The notes beneath the pieces were generated by a model. The model saw nothing but the letters and a program-made list of their open reading frames with translations, ran no database searches and was not told the origin of the DNA. From Halobacteriovorax sp. JY17 (GTDB taxonomy: Bacteria; Bdellovibrionota; Bacteriovoracia; Bacteriovoracales; Bacteriovoracaceae), in contig NZ_NJER01000003.1 of NCBI RefSeq assembly GCF_002753895.1, positions 310,001-374,000 on the forward strand: a stretch of 64,000 nucleotides of DNA, in the 5' to 3' direction. The position numbers and the translations under genes were made by a program. Below, in pieces: positions 25,549 through 34,300 of this stretch (its first letter is position 1; each line of letters opens with the position of its first letter).

Positions 25549-26103
25549 TCAAATCTCAATAACTTCCCTATCTGTGACAACCCAACTTAGATAACAATCG
25601 TGCTCTTCCATTGGGATCTCAGGTACTAGCTGCTCATCAAGACTTAAACCTATGGTTATACCTTTATAATTTTGTAAATACTTATCATAGTAACCGCGTC
25701 CTCTTCCAAGCCTCTCTCCCTTTCTTCCAAAGGCGAGTCCCGGAACAAGCAAGACATCTGGTGTGACAACCTTACTCTTTAAACTCGGTTCTAATATCTT
25801 TACTTTGAAACTCGTATTTTCAACTAAGTCCTCAAAGTTCGACTCTCTAAAAATCATTTCCGCCTGTTCATTAACACTTGGAAAAGCAAGAGTGCCTACT
25901 CTCTCTGCTATACTCTCAACGATATTAATTTCGTCATTTAGAGGTGCAAATAATCCTAAAACAATTTCATTGGAAAGGAGGCCTTTGGCCTTAAGAAGTT
26001 CTATTAGATTTTTAAAACAAAGTTGTGACTTTTCATTTCTCTTCTCATTGTCTAATTTCAACAACTTTTCTCGAAGATCTTTTCTAAGCTTTTCTTTATT
26101 CAA
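25549..26103 (-). CDS. 5-formyltetrahydrofolate cyclo-ligase
   Basis: A 184-residue protein of the 5-FTHF cyclo-ligase family, which turns 5-formyl-THF into methenyl-THF with ATP. The C-terminal signature GLAFGRKGERLGRGRGYYDKYL (residues about 128-150) supplies the ATP/Mg site, and DVLLVPG and ITIGLSLDEQLVPEIP surround it. The start is TTG at 26103; no ATG exists upstream in frame. In many proteobacteria the gene lies beside zapA with 6S RNA between them; here zapA is 31 bases upstream with no room for 6S RNA. Confidence 0.92.
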   Translation of the reverse strand: MNKEKLRKDLREKLLKLDNEKRNEKSQLCFKNLIELLKAKGLLSNEIVLGLFAPLNDEINIVESIAERVGTLAFPSVNEQAEMIFRESNFEDLVENTSFKVKILEPSLKSKVVTPDVLLVPGLAFGRKGERLGRGRGYYDKYLQNYKGITIGLSLDEQLVPEIPMEEHDCYLSWVVTDREVIEI

Positions 26104-26134
26104 AATAAATTTCCACTCTTTCTAAAGAGAAGAA

Positions 26135-26440
26135 TTAAATAGTAGAAGGAGACACTTCTTCAATAAATTGAAGGGCATCACAAGCCGTCATATGCAATTT
26201 TGATATATTATTTTCAAAATCTCTTTCAATAGAGATTTTTTCATTGGCTATTCTAAGAGCCGCAAGTGTTGCTACTTGACCTATATCTAATTGAGGAGAC
26301 TTTTGTCTTATTTCCTCAGTTATTTTCTGCACATAACTCACAACTTCCCTGGCCGAAACACTCGCGTCTGCCTCATCAGCTGTGAACCTGATATTATATC
26401 CTAGTACGTTAAATTCTCTTTCTTCTCTTATACTTTCCAT
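26135..26440 (-). CDS. zapA: Cell division protein ZapA
   Basis: A 101-residue ZapA, which bundles FtsZ filaments at midcell. EFNVLGYNIRFTADEADA forms the N-terminal beta unit, a long helix follows, and LDIGQVATLAALRIANE is the typical family signature in the coiled-coil part. Length is normal. It sits between ftsY (50 bases upstream) and the formyl-THF cyclo-ligase (31 bases downstream) on the same strand, a neighbourhood that recurs in proteobacteria. Confidence 0.9.
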   Translation of the reverse strand: MESIREEREFNVLGYNIRFTADEADASVSAREVVSYVQKITEEIRQKSPQLDIGQVATLAALRIANEKISIERDFENNISKLHMTACDALQFIEEVSPSTI

Positions 26441-26490
26441 CTCTTAAATAGTACCCTCAAAGCTCTATTAGAGTCAATCAACTTAACCTT

Positions 26491-27681
26491 CTAATCGATG
26501 TCTAGAAGGGCATCTAAGTATTCATTTAAACTGAAAACATTCAGGTCTTCAACCTGCTCACCAACACCAATGTACGTAATTGGTACTTTTAACTTATCAA
26601 CAATACCAATGGCTGCACCCGCTTTAGATGACCCATCGCATTTTGTAAAAATTAAACCTGATAATCCAAGAGTATTATTAAACTCTTCCGCTTGCCTTAT
26701 AGCATTTTGTCCCGTTATGGCATCAATAACCAATAAGGTTTGATGAGGCGCTGACTCATCTAGCTTCTTAAGAACATCGCGACTCTTTTTCAGCTCTTCC
26801 ATTAGATTTCCTTTAGTATGTAATCTTCCGGCCGTATCCAAAATACAGTAATCAGCCTTTGAGTTTAGGGCCGCTTGAAGTGCGTCATAACCCACTCCAC
26901 TAGGATTCGCCCCCTCTTTTGCACGGATCATCTCTGCCCCTGCTCTTTTACACCAAACTTCCAACTGATCTACCGCTGCTGCCCTAAAAGTATCACAGGC
27001 CCCAACAACAACCTTTGCCCCCTGCCCCGTTAATTTTGTCGCAAGCTTTCCAATTGTCGTTGTCTTTCCTGCTCCATTTACGCCAACAATCATAATAACT
27101 TTCGTTTTCCCTTTATTGGATTCATCGAAATTATAGAGATCTGTATCCACATCTTTTTGAACAGTACTCATTTTTGAGTCTAGGAAATTTTTTAAGAAAG
27201 CTTTAAACTCTCTTTCTCCAAATCCCTCTTTCTTAGCCTCTTCCTCAAGACTTTCAATAAGCTCAGCAGCAATGGTTGGCCCAATATCTGCTCCATAGAG
27301 AAGCTCTTCAACTTCTTCCAAAGTGTCGTCATCTAAACCTTTTCCTGTAAAGATAACCCCTATTTTTGACCAAACTTCATTACTTGATTTTGAAAGTCCC
27401 TTTCTCAATCTTTCTTTCCAACTCGGACCAGTTGGAGCCACAGGCTCTTCTTCACGAAGAGGCGCTTCTTTGAAAGTTTCTACAACCTCTTTTACCACTT
27501 CCTTAGCTTCTACTTTTTCTTCTTCAAGTTTTTCAGAAGGCTTTCTAAATAGAAGAATACTACCCACAAGTACGAGGGCGAGAATTATTCCACCAGCTAT
27601 ATAGACATGGTTAGCATCTGCCACCAAAGTTTGACCCGAACGGTCATAGAGATTTTGTAGTAAGTTTACTAAATCAATCAT
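26491..27681 (-). CDS. ftsY: Signal recognition particle receptor FtsY
   Basis: A 396-residue SRP GTPase. There is an N-terminal membrane helix (about 27-45), unusual for E. coli FtsY but seen in other lineages, then a short acidic linker, the N domain (about 90-175), and the G domain: VGVNGAGKTTTIGKLA (G1), DTFRAAAVDQLEVW (G2), LDTAGRLHTKGNLMEEL (G3), FTKCDGSSKAGAA (G4/closing loop). It receives ribosome-SRP complexes at the inner membrane for co-translational insertion. AGAGGA stands ahead of the ATG. It is first in the ftsY-zapA-fcl-rny group and divergent from epmA. Confidence 0.95.
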   Translation of the reverse strand: MIDLVNLLQNLYDRSGQTLVADANHVYIAGGIILALVLVGSILLFRKPSEKLEEEKVEAKEVVKEVVETFKEAPLREEEPVAPTGPSWKERLRKGLSKSSNEVWSKIGVIFTGKGLDDDTLEEVEELLYGADIGPTIAAELIESLEEEAKKEGFGEREFKAFLKNFLDSKMSTVQKDVDTDLYNFDESNKGKTKVIMIVGVNGAGKTTTIGKLATKLTGQGAKVVVGACDTFRAAAVDQLEVWCKRAGAEMIRAKEGANPSGVGYDALQAALNSKADYCILDTAGRLHTKGNLMEELKKSRDVLKKLDESAPHQTLLVIDAITGQNAIRQAEEFNNTLGLSGLIFTKCDGSSKAGAAIGIVDKLKVPITYIGVGEQVEDLNVFSLNEYLDALLDID

Positions 27682-27760
27682 TAAAAATCCTCTTGTGTAT
27701 TTTGTGGTGTCATTGATATGTCATAGGCTCAAGAAAATCAACACATGGCGCGGTGAGAAA

Positions 27761-28750
27761 ATGAAAGAAGAGACAAATCGTCTAGAAAAACTAAGAATGC
27801 TGTTTAAGCTGCAACAATATATTCGCGAGTTTTTCACTTCGCAGGAATTTATTGATGTACAAACACCACCCATTGTTCAAAACCCGGGAATGGAGACTCA
27901 CATTCATCCCTTTCAAATTAAGAGCCCACATACAAAGAAAGATTTGAATCTCTATCTTCATACTTCTCCTGAGTTTCACATGAAGGAACTTCTCTCGCTT
28001 GGTTTTGAGAAAACTTTCAATTTATCTTACTGCTTTAGAGATGAGCCAAACGCCCCTCACCATCGCCCACAATTTCTTATGCTCGAGTGGTATAGAAGAG
28101 ATGAATTCTACACAAAAATTATGACAGATATTGAAAGCCTCTTTAATTACTGCATTAAAAGATTTAAAACAGAAGGATTTAAGGTTCGAGAAGAGCTGCA
28201 ATCCTACATACCTTTAAAGAAAACTATTCAAGAGGTTTTCCAAGAAATTTTAAATATAGATATCCTAAATTATTTAGAAAAAGATTCTCTAGCGAGATTA
28301 ATTCGAGAAAACTTCAAACAAGTTCCACTTCCATCAGAAAAAGAACACGATAAGCTTTCATGGGACGATTATTACTTCTTATTATTTTTAAATGAAGTTG
28401 AGCCTAAGTTAAAAAAATATCCTTTCATACTTCTTTATAATTTCCCAAAGCAATTAAGTGCTCTTTCAACTATAAACAAAGATGACTCCAGAGTTTGCGA
28501 TCGCTTTGAAGTCTACTCCTTTGGAGTTGAGCTTTGTAATTGCTTTAACGAACTCACAGACCTTTCCCAACTTAAAAATAGATTTTCAGAGCAGGCCTTA
28601 CTAAAGAAAAATCTCTATGACTACCAACTTCCAGAACCTAGAGATTTCTACAACACCATGGAGACCCTACCCAATTCAAGCGGGATCGCCCTCGGCGTTG
28701 AAAGACTATTAATGAGCATTACAAATATTGAAAACCCATTCTTCTACTGA
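27761..28750 (+). CDS. epmA: EF-P lysine ligase EpmA-like (GenX/PoxA)
   Basis: About 329 residues from the ATG at 27761, chosen because GGTGAG lies just upstream and LysS-type proteins start near here; the frame stays open from 27695. It is the catalytic core of class II lysyl-tRNA synthetase without an anticodon-binding domain: FIDVQTPPIVQNPGMETHIHPF, LHTSPEFHMKELL (motif 2 entry), CFRDEPNAPHHRPQFLMLEWY, and the motif 3 GIALGVERLLM. Such enzymes attach beta-lysine to elongation factor P. EF-P and EpmB are not in the window. Convergent overlap of 7 bases with the next gene. Confidence 0.88.
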   Translation: MKEETNRLEKLRMLFKLQQYIREFFTSQEFIDVQTPPIVQNPGMETHIHPFQIKSPHTKKDLNLYLHTSPEFHMKELLSLGFEKTFNLSYCFRDEPNAPHHRPQFLMLEWYRRDEFYTKIMTDIESLFNYCIKRFKTEGFKVREELQSYIPLKKTIQEVFQEILNIDILNYLEKDSLARLIRENFKQVPLPSEKEHDKLSWDDYYFLLFLNEVEPKLKKYPFILLYNFPKQLSALSTINKDDSRVCDRFEVYSFGVELCNCFNELTDLSQLKNRFSEQALLKKNLYDYQLPEPRDFYNTMETLPNSSGIALGVERLLMSITNIENPFFY

Positions 28751-29526
28751 TTGGTCGCATTGAATAACTTGTGCAATTTAATAATCACTTCTGACTTCAC
28801 ATGCTGAATTGGTACAAATTGCGCCCATTTCCTATGACGTTCTCTCGATGTGCTTTTTCTAATTTTGTTTGTAAAAAAAGCAGGGTATTTCTTTGCAGTA
28901 TCTGCCGAAAAGACCGCGTACCAATCGTAAAACAAATTCACATCTTTAAAAAGAAGCTCATCTAATATTTCCAAAGTTTGCTCAACGAGAACTCTCTTTA
29001 GGGTAAAGAAGTTTGTTTTCTCTAGCGAGTCCTTTGAAATCTCCTTACTAATAAAGGTGGCTACATAGTACTTTGCAAAAGCAATTCCAGAGTCAGTCAT
29101 TGGAGTGTCGTAATTTTCCATGGCAGCGTATGTATTATCAAGAACCAGAGCTCTATAAACTCCCTCTCTACTTCCACCTTGTGTTATAACATTCATCCAT
29201 TTAGCGACATCATTATCATTTGGTTTTACTCTTCTCGCAGCTTCATAAACTTCAAAGAGAAATGATAAGTTTGCTTTATTCATTTGTTCTTTAGTAATAT
29301 TCGTTTTTACCTTATCTACATACTCAGCTCTTGTAGACTTAGCGTCTTTATTTACCTTTGGGATTTCTGGAAGTTTAATGCTTTCTTCTTTTGATCCAAA
29401 TAGCTTTACAGCAATTTCATCACCCAAGAATTGTTCCACATAAGGTCTTAACTTATCTGAAATCCCCTCTGCTTGAACGTTAGAAATACTTAAAGTAATC
29501 ATTGCTGCCATTAAAATTTTCTTCAT
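28744..29526 (-). CDS. Exported helical protein, unknown function
   Basis: 260 residues with a signal peptide (about 1-19, ending VQA). The mature chain is predicted helical with many Lys and Asp, no cysteine and no membrane segment. A conserved-looking core around TFISKEISKDSLEK, LVEQTLEILDELLFKDVNLFYDWYAVFSADTAKKYPAFF is followed by a basic stretch RKSTSRERHRKW. I do not recognise a family. It follows the mini-DHp gene by 4 bases on the same strand, so it may be the third gene of the NtrC operon and either a target or a periplasmic partner of that system. Confidence 0.6.
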   Translation of the reverse strand: MKKILMAAMITLSISNVQAEGISDKLRPYVEQFLGDEIAVKLFGSKEESIKLPEIPKVNKDAKSTRAEYVDKVKTNITKEQMNKANLSFLFEVYEAARRVKPNDNDVAKWMNVITQGGSREGVYRALVLDNTYAAMENYDTPMTDSGIAFAKYYVATFISKEISKDSLEKTNFFTLKRVLVEQTLEILDELLFKDVNLFYDWYAVFSADTAKKYPAFFTNKIRKSTSRERHRKWAQFVPIQHVKSEVIIKLHKLFNATNQ

Positions 29527-29530
29527 TTCA

Positions 29531-29728
29531 TTAACCTTTCTTTTTAATAATATTTTTTGCGACTTCCCAGTCGCTTTCTAATTTTTTTGCTTTCTCCAAA
29601 ATAAGAGGAAGAATTTTTTCGACAATTTCAGGATTCGTCTTCCAATTATCGTTTATTAAGGATAAAGATTGCGAAATAGCGGAAAGACCTGAATTTATAT
29701 CGTGAATGACTTTACTCTGATCTTCCAT
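29531..29728 (-). CDS. 65-residue stand-alone DHp-like (histidine kinase H-box) protein
   Basis: A 65-residue protein that looks like only the dimerisation/phosphotransfer hairpin of a histidine kinase: helix 1 has VIHDINSGLSAISQSLSLI, close to the HisKA H-box (H-D/E-x-x-x-P-L), and helix 2 is KILPLILEKAKKLESDWEVAKNII. The usual Pro after the His is Gly here. There is no ATPase domain. Its start overlaps the stop of the NtrC-type regulator gene by 17 bases and GAGGA precedes it, so the pair is translationally coupled. Possible roles: phosphotransfer protein, phosphatase hairpin, or dimer adaptor for the receiver. A non-phosphorylated structural hairpin is also possible. Confidence 0.65.
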   Translation of the reverse strand: MEDQSKVIHDINSGLSAISQSLSLINDNWKTNPEIVEKILPLILEKAKKLESDWEVAKNIIKKKG

Positions 29729-31100
29729 CTTTATTTATCCTCTGTGAAATTCGATAAAATGCACTATTTGAAATTTTCAAAACACTTAGTGTTTTTCTAA
29801 CTTTATCTTCATTACTCTTCAATGTAGATATGACAGCGTCTTCCTCAACTTTATCTAAAAAAGACTTCAACCCATTCATTTGAATAAATTCTAATTGCAT
29901 TTTGCTTAGAATACTTCCCTCTATGATTGGAGTAAATTCGACTTCAGCAATATTTTCAATGTGACGACTCACCCCTAGAATATGTGCAGGAAGGTCTTTA
30001 GCTTCTATCACCCCATGAGACTTTGCCTGTAACATCTCTACAACCTTTCGAAGCTCTCGAATATTTCCGGGCCATGAGTATTGAATTAAAATATTCTTAG
30101 CTTCTGAATTTAGAACAACTCTCCTCTTTCCAAGCCCCAAGAAAAACTTTAGTAGAAGAGGAATATCTCCCTTTCTCCTCTCAAGTGGGGGAAGATCAAT
30201 ATTAAATCCTTCAATTCGATAGTATAAGTCTTCTCGAAAACTTCCTTCCTTTACCATCTCTGCTAAATTTTCGCAGGTAGCACTTACCAATTTAAAATTA
30301 GATTTTACTAATTTCTCACTTCCTAATGGGTAGAAAGATTTTTCATCTATCGCTCTTAATATTTTCTTCTGTAGAAGCATTGGCATCGTTGCAATTTCAT
30401 CCAAGAAAAGTGTTCCTCCATCTGCGAGTTCAAACTTTCCTTTCTTACTTGTCTCTGCTCCAGAGAAAGCTCCTTTGGAATAGCCAAACAATTCTGCTTC
30501 TAATAGATTCTCTGGAATTTCTGAACAATTTAAATGAATAAACTTATCTTTATTTTCAAAAATCAGTTCATGAATGAGCTTGGCAATAAGAGTTTTCCCT
30601 GTACCGGTTGGACCTTTTAAAAAAACAGGTTTATTGCTTGCGACAACTTCATTTATCACTCTTAAATTTTCTATGAGAGAGTCATCCTGAGTCACATATC
30701 TAGTTCCAAAGAAGTTTCGAAGTGTAGACTCTTTAGAGAGTACTTTGAATTTCCTCAAAACTAGGGCAAGGGCCTCTTTATCAAAAGGTTTCGACAGATA
30801 ATCTTCACACCCTCTTTTATAAGCCTCCGCTATATTTGAATCCTCTTCCCTTCCAGAGAGAACAACTGGGTAAGTTCCTTTCTTTTTAACAATTGGAATT
30901 AAATCAAGACCTGCCAAATCTCTTTCTAAATCCAAATCAATCCAAGCAAGATCAAACTTTTCATTTTCAAGTAATTCTTTTGCTTCATTTGAATTTTTTG
31001 CTTCCCTTACAAGTCCATGCTCTTTTAGTAAAGTCACTAGATTCAATCTGGATAATGCATCATCTTCTATAACAAGAAAATTCAATACCTTCTTACTCAC
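29712..31100 (-). CDS. Sigma-54-dependent response regulator, NtrC family
   Basis: 462 residues: receiver domain (about 6-120, IEDD, phospho-accepting Asp in AWIDLDL, KPFD Lys), AAA+ domain (about 135-370) with Walker A GPTGTGKT, the sigma-54 contact loop GYSKGAFSGAE (GAFTGA with Ser for Thr), Walker B GGTLFLDEI and the LPPLERRKGDIPLLL segment, then a Fis-type helix-turn-helix at the end (EEDAVISTLKSNEDKVRKTLSVLKISNSAFYR). It would activate sigma-54 promoters after phosphorylation. The start is GTG at 31100. No full kinase is adjacent; a mini-DHp protein is encoded immediately downstream. The divergent 1645-residue lipoprotein gene is a candidate target. Confidence 0.93.
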   Translation of the reverse strand: MSKKVLNFLVIEDDALSRLNLVTLLKEHGLVREAKNSNEAKELLENEKFDLAWIDLDLERDLAGLDLIPIVKKKGTYPVVLSGREEDSNIAEAYKRGCEDYLSKPFDKEALALVLRKFKVLSKESTLRNFFGTRYVTQDDSLIENLRVINEVVASNKPVFLKGPTGTGKTLIAKLIHELIFENKDKFIHLNCSEIPENLLEAELFGYSKGAFSGAETSKKGKFELADGGTLFLDEIATMPMLLQKKILRAIDEKSFYPLGSEKLVKSNFKLVSATCENLAEMVKEGSFREDLYYRIEGFNIDLPPLERRKGDIPLLLKFFLGLGKRRVVLNSEAKNILIQYSWPGNIRELRKVVEMLQAKSHGVIEAKDLPAHILGVSRHIENIAEVEFTPIIEGSILSKMQLEFIQMNGLKSFLDKVEEDAVISTLKSNEDKVRKTLSVLKISNSAFYRISQRINKDGRSE

Positions 31101-31288
31101 TTCTAAGACCCCAATAATTAAACGTTTTATCTCTTATTTAATTGTATTTCTCTCCTGAGTTTTAAACAAATTTATATTTTAGGGAATACTTTTAACCCCT
31201 TGAAAGTTTAGAGAAGATTTAAAATATACTTTTTTTCTAAAAAAAATGAATAGTAGAGAATTTCAGTGCCCTAAATAACAGGCAATTT

Positions 31289-31306
31289 CGATCTGGTAAT
31301 AGATCG
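31289..31306. other. Inverted repeat in the lipoprotein leader
   Basis: CGATCT (31289-31294), six bases, AGATCG (31301-31306), extended by T/A pairs at the ends. It lies in the 298-base region between the divergent NtrC-type gene and the lipoprotein start; a weak TTGAAA/TATACT pair (31200 and 31225, 19 apart) is upstream. Could be an operator or an RNA hairpin; no T-run follows. Confidence 0.3.
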
Positions 31307-31398
31307 GAACTAGGCAAGAATTTCCACTCAAGGCCTTGATATTAAAGTATGTTCTTAAGTTTCTAAATATCCGCTCAGAAAGTGTCGATAATAAGACT

Positions 31399-34300
31399 AT
31401 GAAAACTTTATGGAAGATATCGACATTTTTAGTACTTTTATTCACCCTGACAGCGTGTATGCCGGATAGCCTCACGAAGTTTAAAGAGTCACCTACCAAA
31501 AAAGGAGATGACACAACTTCAAGTAGTGGTGGTTCTGGAGAAACAGACCCTTCTGCTCCCGTAGATGAGATTGTCACAGTATTATCCAATCTTCAAATTC
31601 CACAATTTGCAGACGCTATAAATGGTGACTTAATCTTGATTCAACTTGAGACAATTGGAACTTTAAAAGCAGGCGACACCATCTACTCTTCAGCAACAAT
31701 GTTCAAAACTTCAGACAGAGGTGCAGCCAGAGTCTTACAGGTTGCCCCTGATAATAATAGTACTTCAGGAAAAGTTCTCGCTAGGATCACTCTTGGAGCA
31801 ATTAGTGAAACAAATATTTTTAGAGATGGATACTTTATTGATAACTGCTCCCTAGGTTATGCGAACTGCTCCGTTGGTTCTTCTACAGCATCACGAATTT
31901 TATCGACATCGCTGTATTTTGACCCTTCGGGAGCACCTTCTTTTTCAAGAACAATAACAGTCGATGCGACTAACCCTCTTCCACTAGAATACGGTGTTCA
32001 ACCAAACCTACCTCTTGGTGTTTCCTTAAATACTGAGACAGGAGAGATAACTGCACCAGTTGTGCCTTTTACAATCGCGAACACTTTTGATTTTTCAGAA
32101 TATACCTTCTTCTCAAAAGTTACCAACGAGTTTGATGGAGAATTTGATGATCCAGAAGAAGTTACTGATGCAATCTTTAAGATTAGCTCACGAGTCGGAA
32201 CACAAACAACGGCCATCTCAAATTACAATTTTGATTATAAATTATTAGATAGTGATCGCATTCTTTTAAAGGTTGCTAATACAACAGGTATCTACGCCAA
32301 TGATGTTCTCTACTCTTGTATTTCAACAAATTTTACAAGCTGTAATACCAATACTGAGTACACTGGAATTGGGACAGTTTACTATGTCGATACTGCGAAT
32401 AAAACTCTCTACATCAACGTTGATGATGTAAATGGTGCCGCGAACCCTAGTCAGTTTCTAGACGGATACTACCTTCATAAATCAAATGGATCACTCTTTA
32501 CTGTTCAGACTGGTATTCCTTCTAGACTTTATAACTCTAGTACTACAGGAATATCCTTTTCACCAGAATGGGAAGTTGACCCTGTAGGAGATGGTATAAC
32601 ACCTCTCTTTAATATTGACTCAGTCATTCCTGGACTTACAATTGACGCAAACTCGGGTGTTATTTCATTAACTGCACCCATTCAATTAAGTACAGAAAAT
32701 CAATACACTGTAACTGCAATTGATTCTTCAACTGGTGAATCAATTGCATCATATGTGTTTAAACTTGGGGTATTTGACCCTCCTAGTGGTATCACTTATT
32801 CAGGATCTTCATTTAGTTTAGGAATTGGAAAGGATAGTGTTAATCTAAATCCAGTACTCTCTCCTGTAAACTTTGCTGATACATCAAGTGTCTACTATAG
32901 TGTCACAGGTGCCCTTGTTGCTGGAGTTTCATTTTCTGAAAGTGATGGGATTTTTACAGGATCACCAACTGCTTATGACCCAGGAACAACTGTAACGATT
33001 GAAGGATACTATCCAAGAGCAGGGTCTACCCCTTTTGCTTCAACAACGATAAACTTTAAAGCAGGAACTCCGATCGATGAATTTTATTATCCACAGCTCG
33101 CAGGTGAATACCTTCAACTCACAGTTGGAGACGCTAGAGTCTTTACCTTAGGAGATAATGTTTCATCTTCAAATGGAGCAACAGGTGTTATTTCTTATAT
33201 CGATGCTGGAACAAATCAAGTTGTTATTCAAGTCTCATCTACACTAACGGGAGCGCAAGTCTTTAAGAGAAATGACTTCTTAGACAATGCCATCACTTAC
33301 TCATTCTTAAAAACTCAAGTTGCTGATGTCGTGCATATTTTCAATTCTGCAACTGGAGTACCTTCAAGACTACCTACTCTATATAATGACTTGAGTCCTA
33401 CAACTCTTTCATTGGGAGAAGTAATATCTTACGACATCTCACCAACACTTCCTTCTGATTTTACGATGTTTAATAGCACAACAGGAGAAATTGATGGAGA
33501 TGCATCTCTACCTCTCTCCCTCACAACTCCCAAGACATTTGTAATTCAATTAACAAATTCAATTGGTGAAATTGTTGCTAAAGAGTATAAATTCCTCGTA
33601 AAAAGTGCTCCTATTCAAGCGACAATTGGTCGCTACCAATTCATTAGAATTTCACAAAACTTTAATAACTTCTATATTGGTTCCCGTTTTCAAACATCTG
33701 GTGGGACAAAAGGACGTGTTGTACACAAAATTGGAAATTCTACATCTGGAGGTTTACTCGTAGATGCCCAAGGAACTATTGAAGCGGGAGAAGATATTGA
33801 TAACGTTATCCCATACTATGCTGCAGAAGCTAGAGTTCAAAAGTACTTATTAATTACTTTAAAAAATGCTACGACATTAGCTGCCTCCAATATTATTACA
33901 ACGACGGATGGTGATACAGCACAGATTCAAAGTGTTGTGACTGGTGAAAATAAAGTCTACGCCTTAGTTTCAAGTGGAGACTTCTCTGCTGGTGAAATAA
34001 TAAATGCAGGAACAGCTACTGAGACTATAGTAATGGATGTCGTTAGCAAGCACTACGCATCTCATATTTTAAGACTTACAGATGCATCTCCTCTTGAGAT
34101 AGGGGGCTATATATCCTCCAACCTTGGACTAGGTAGTGCCGACGTTATCTTTAAAGAGGACACGAATGACTATGCCTATATTCAACAATTAAGTGGAGAA
34201 TTTAGACAAGCTGAGAACTTTGACAACACTGTCACTTACGCAGGACCAGAATCAACTATTTCTCGAATTATTGGACCAATTGTAAAAATAACTTCTTCAG

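Noticed and set aside
26104-26134. Expected 6S RNA between zapA and the formyl-THF cyclo-ligase
   Set aside because: The gap is only 31 bases, too short for 6S RNA.
31263-31589. 108-residue minus-strand frame over the lipoprotein start
   Set aside because: Overlaps the signal peptide region of a clear gene, with no ribosome site or family pattern.
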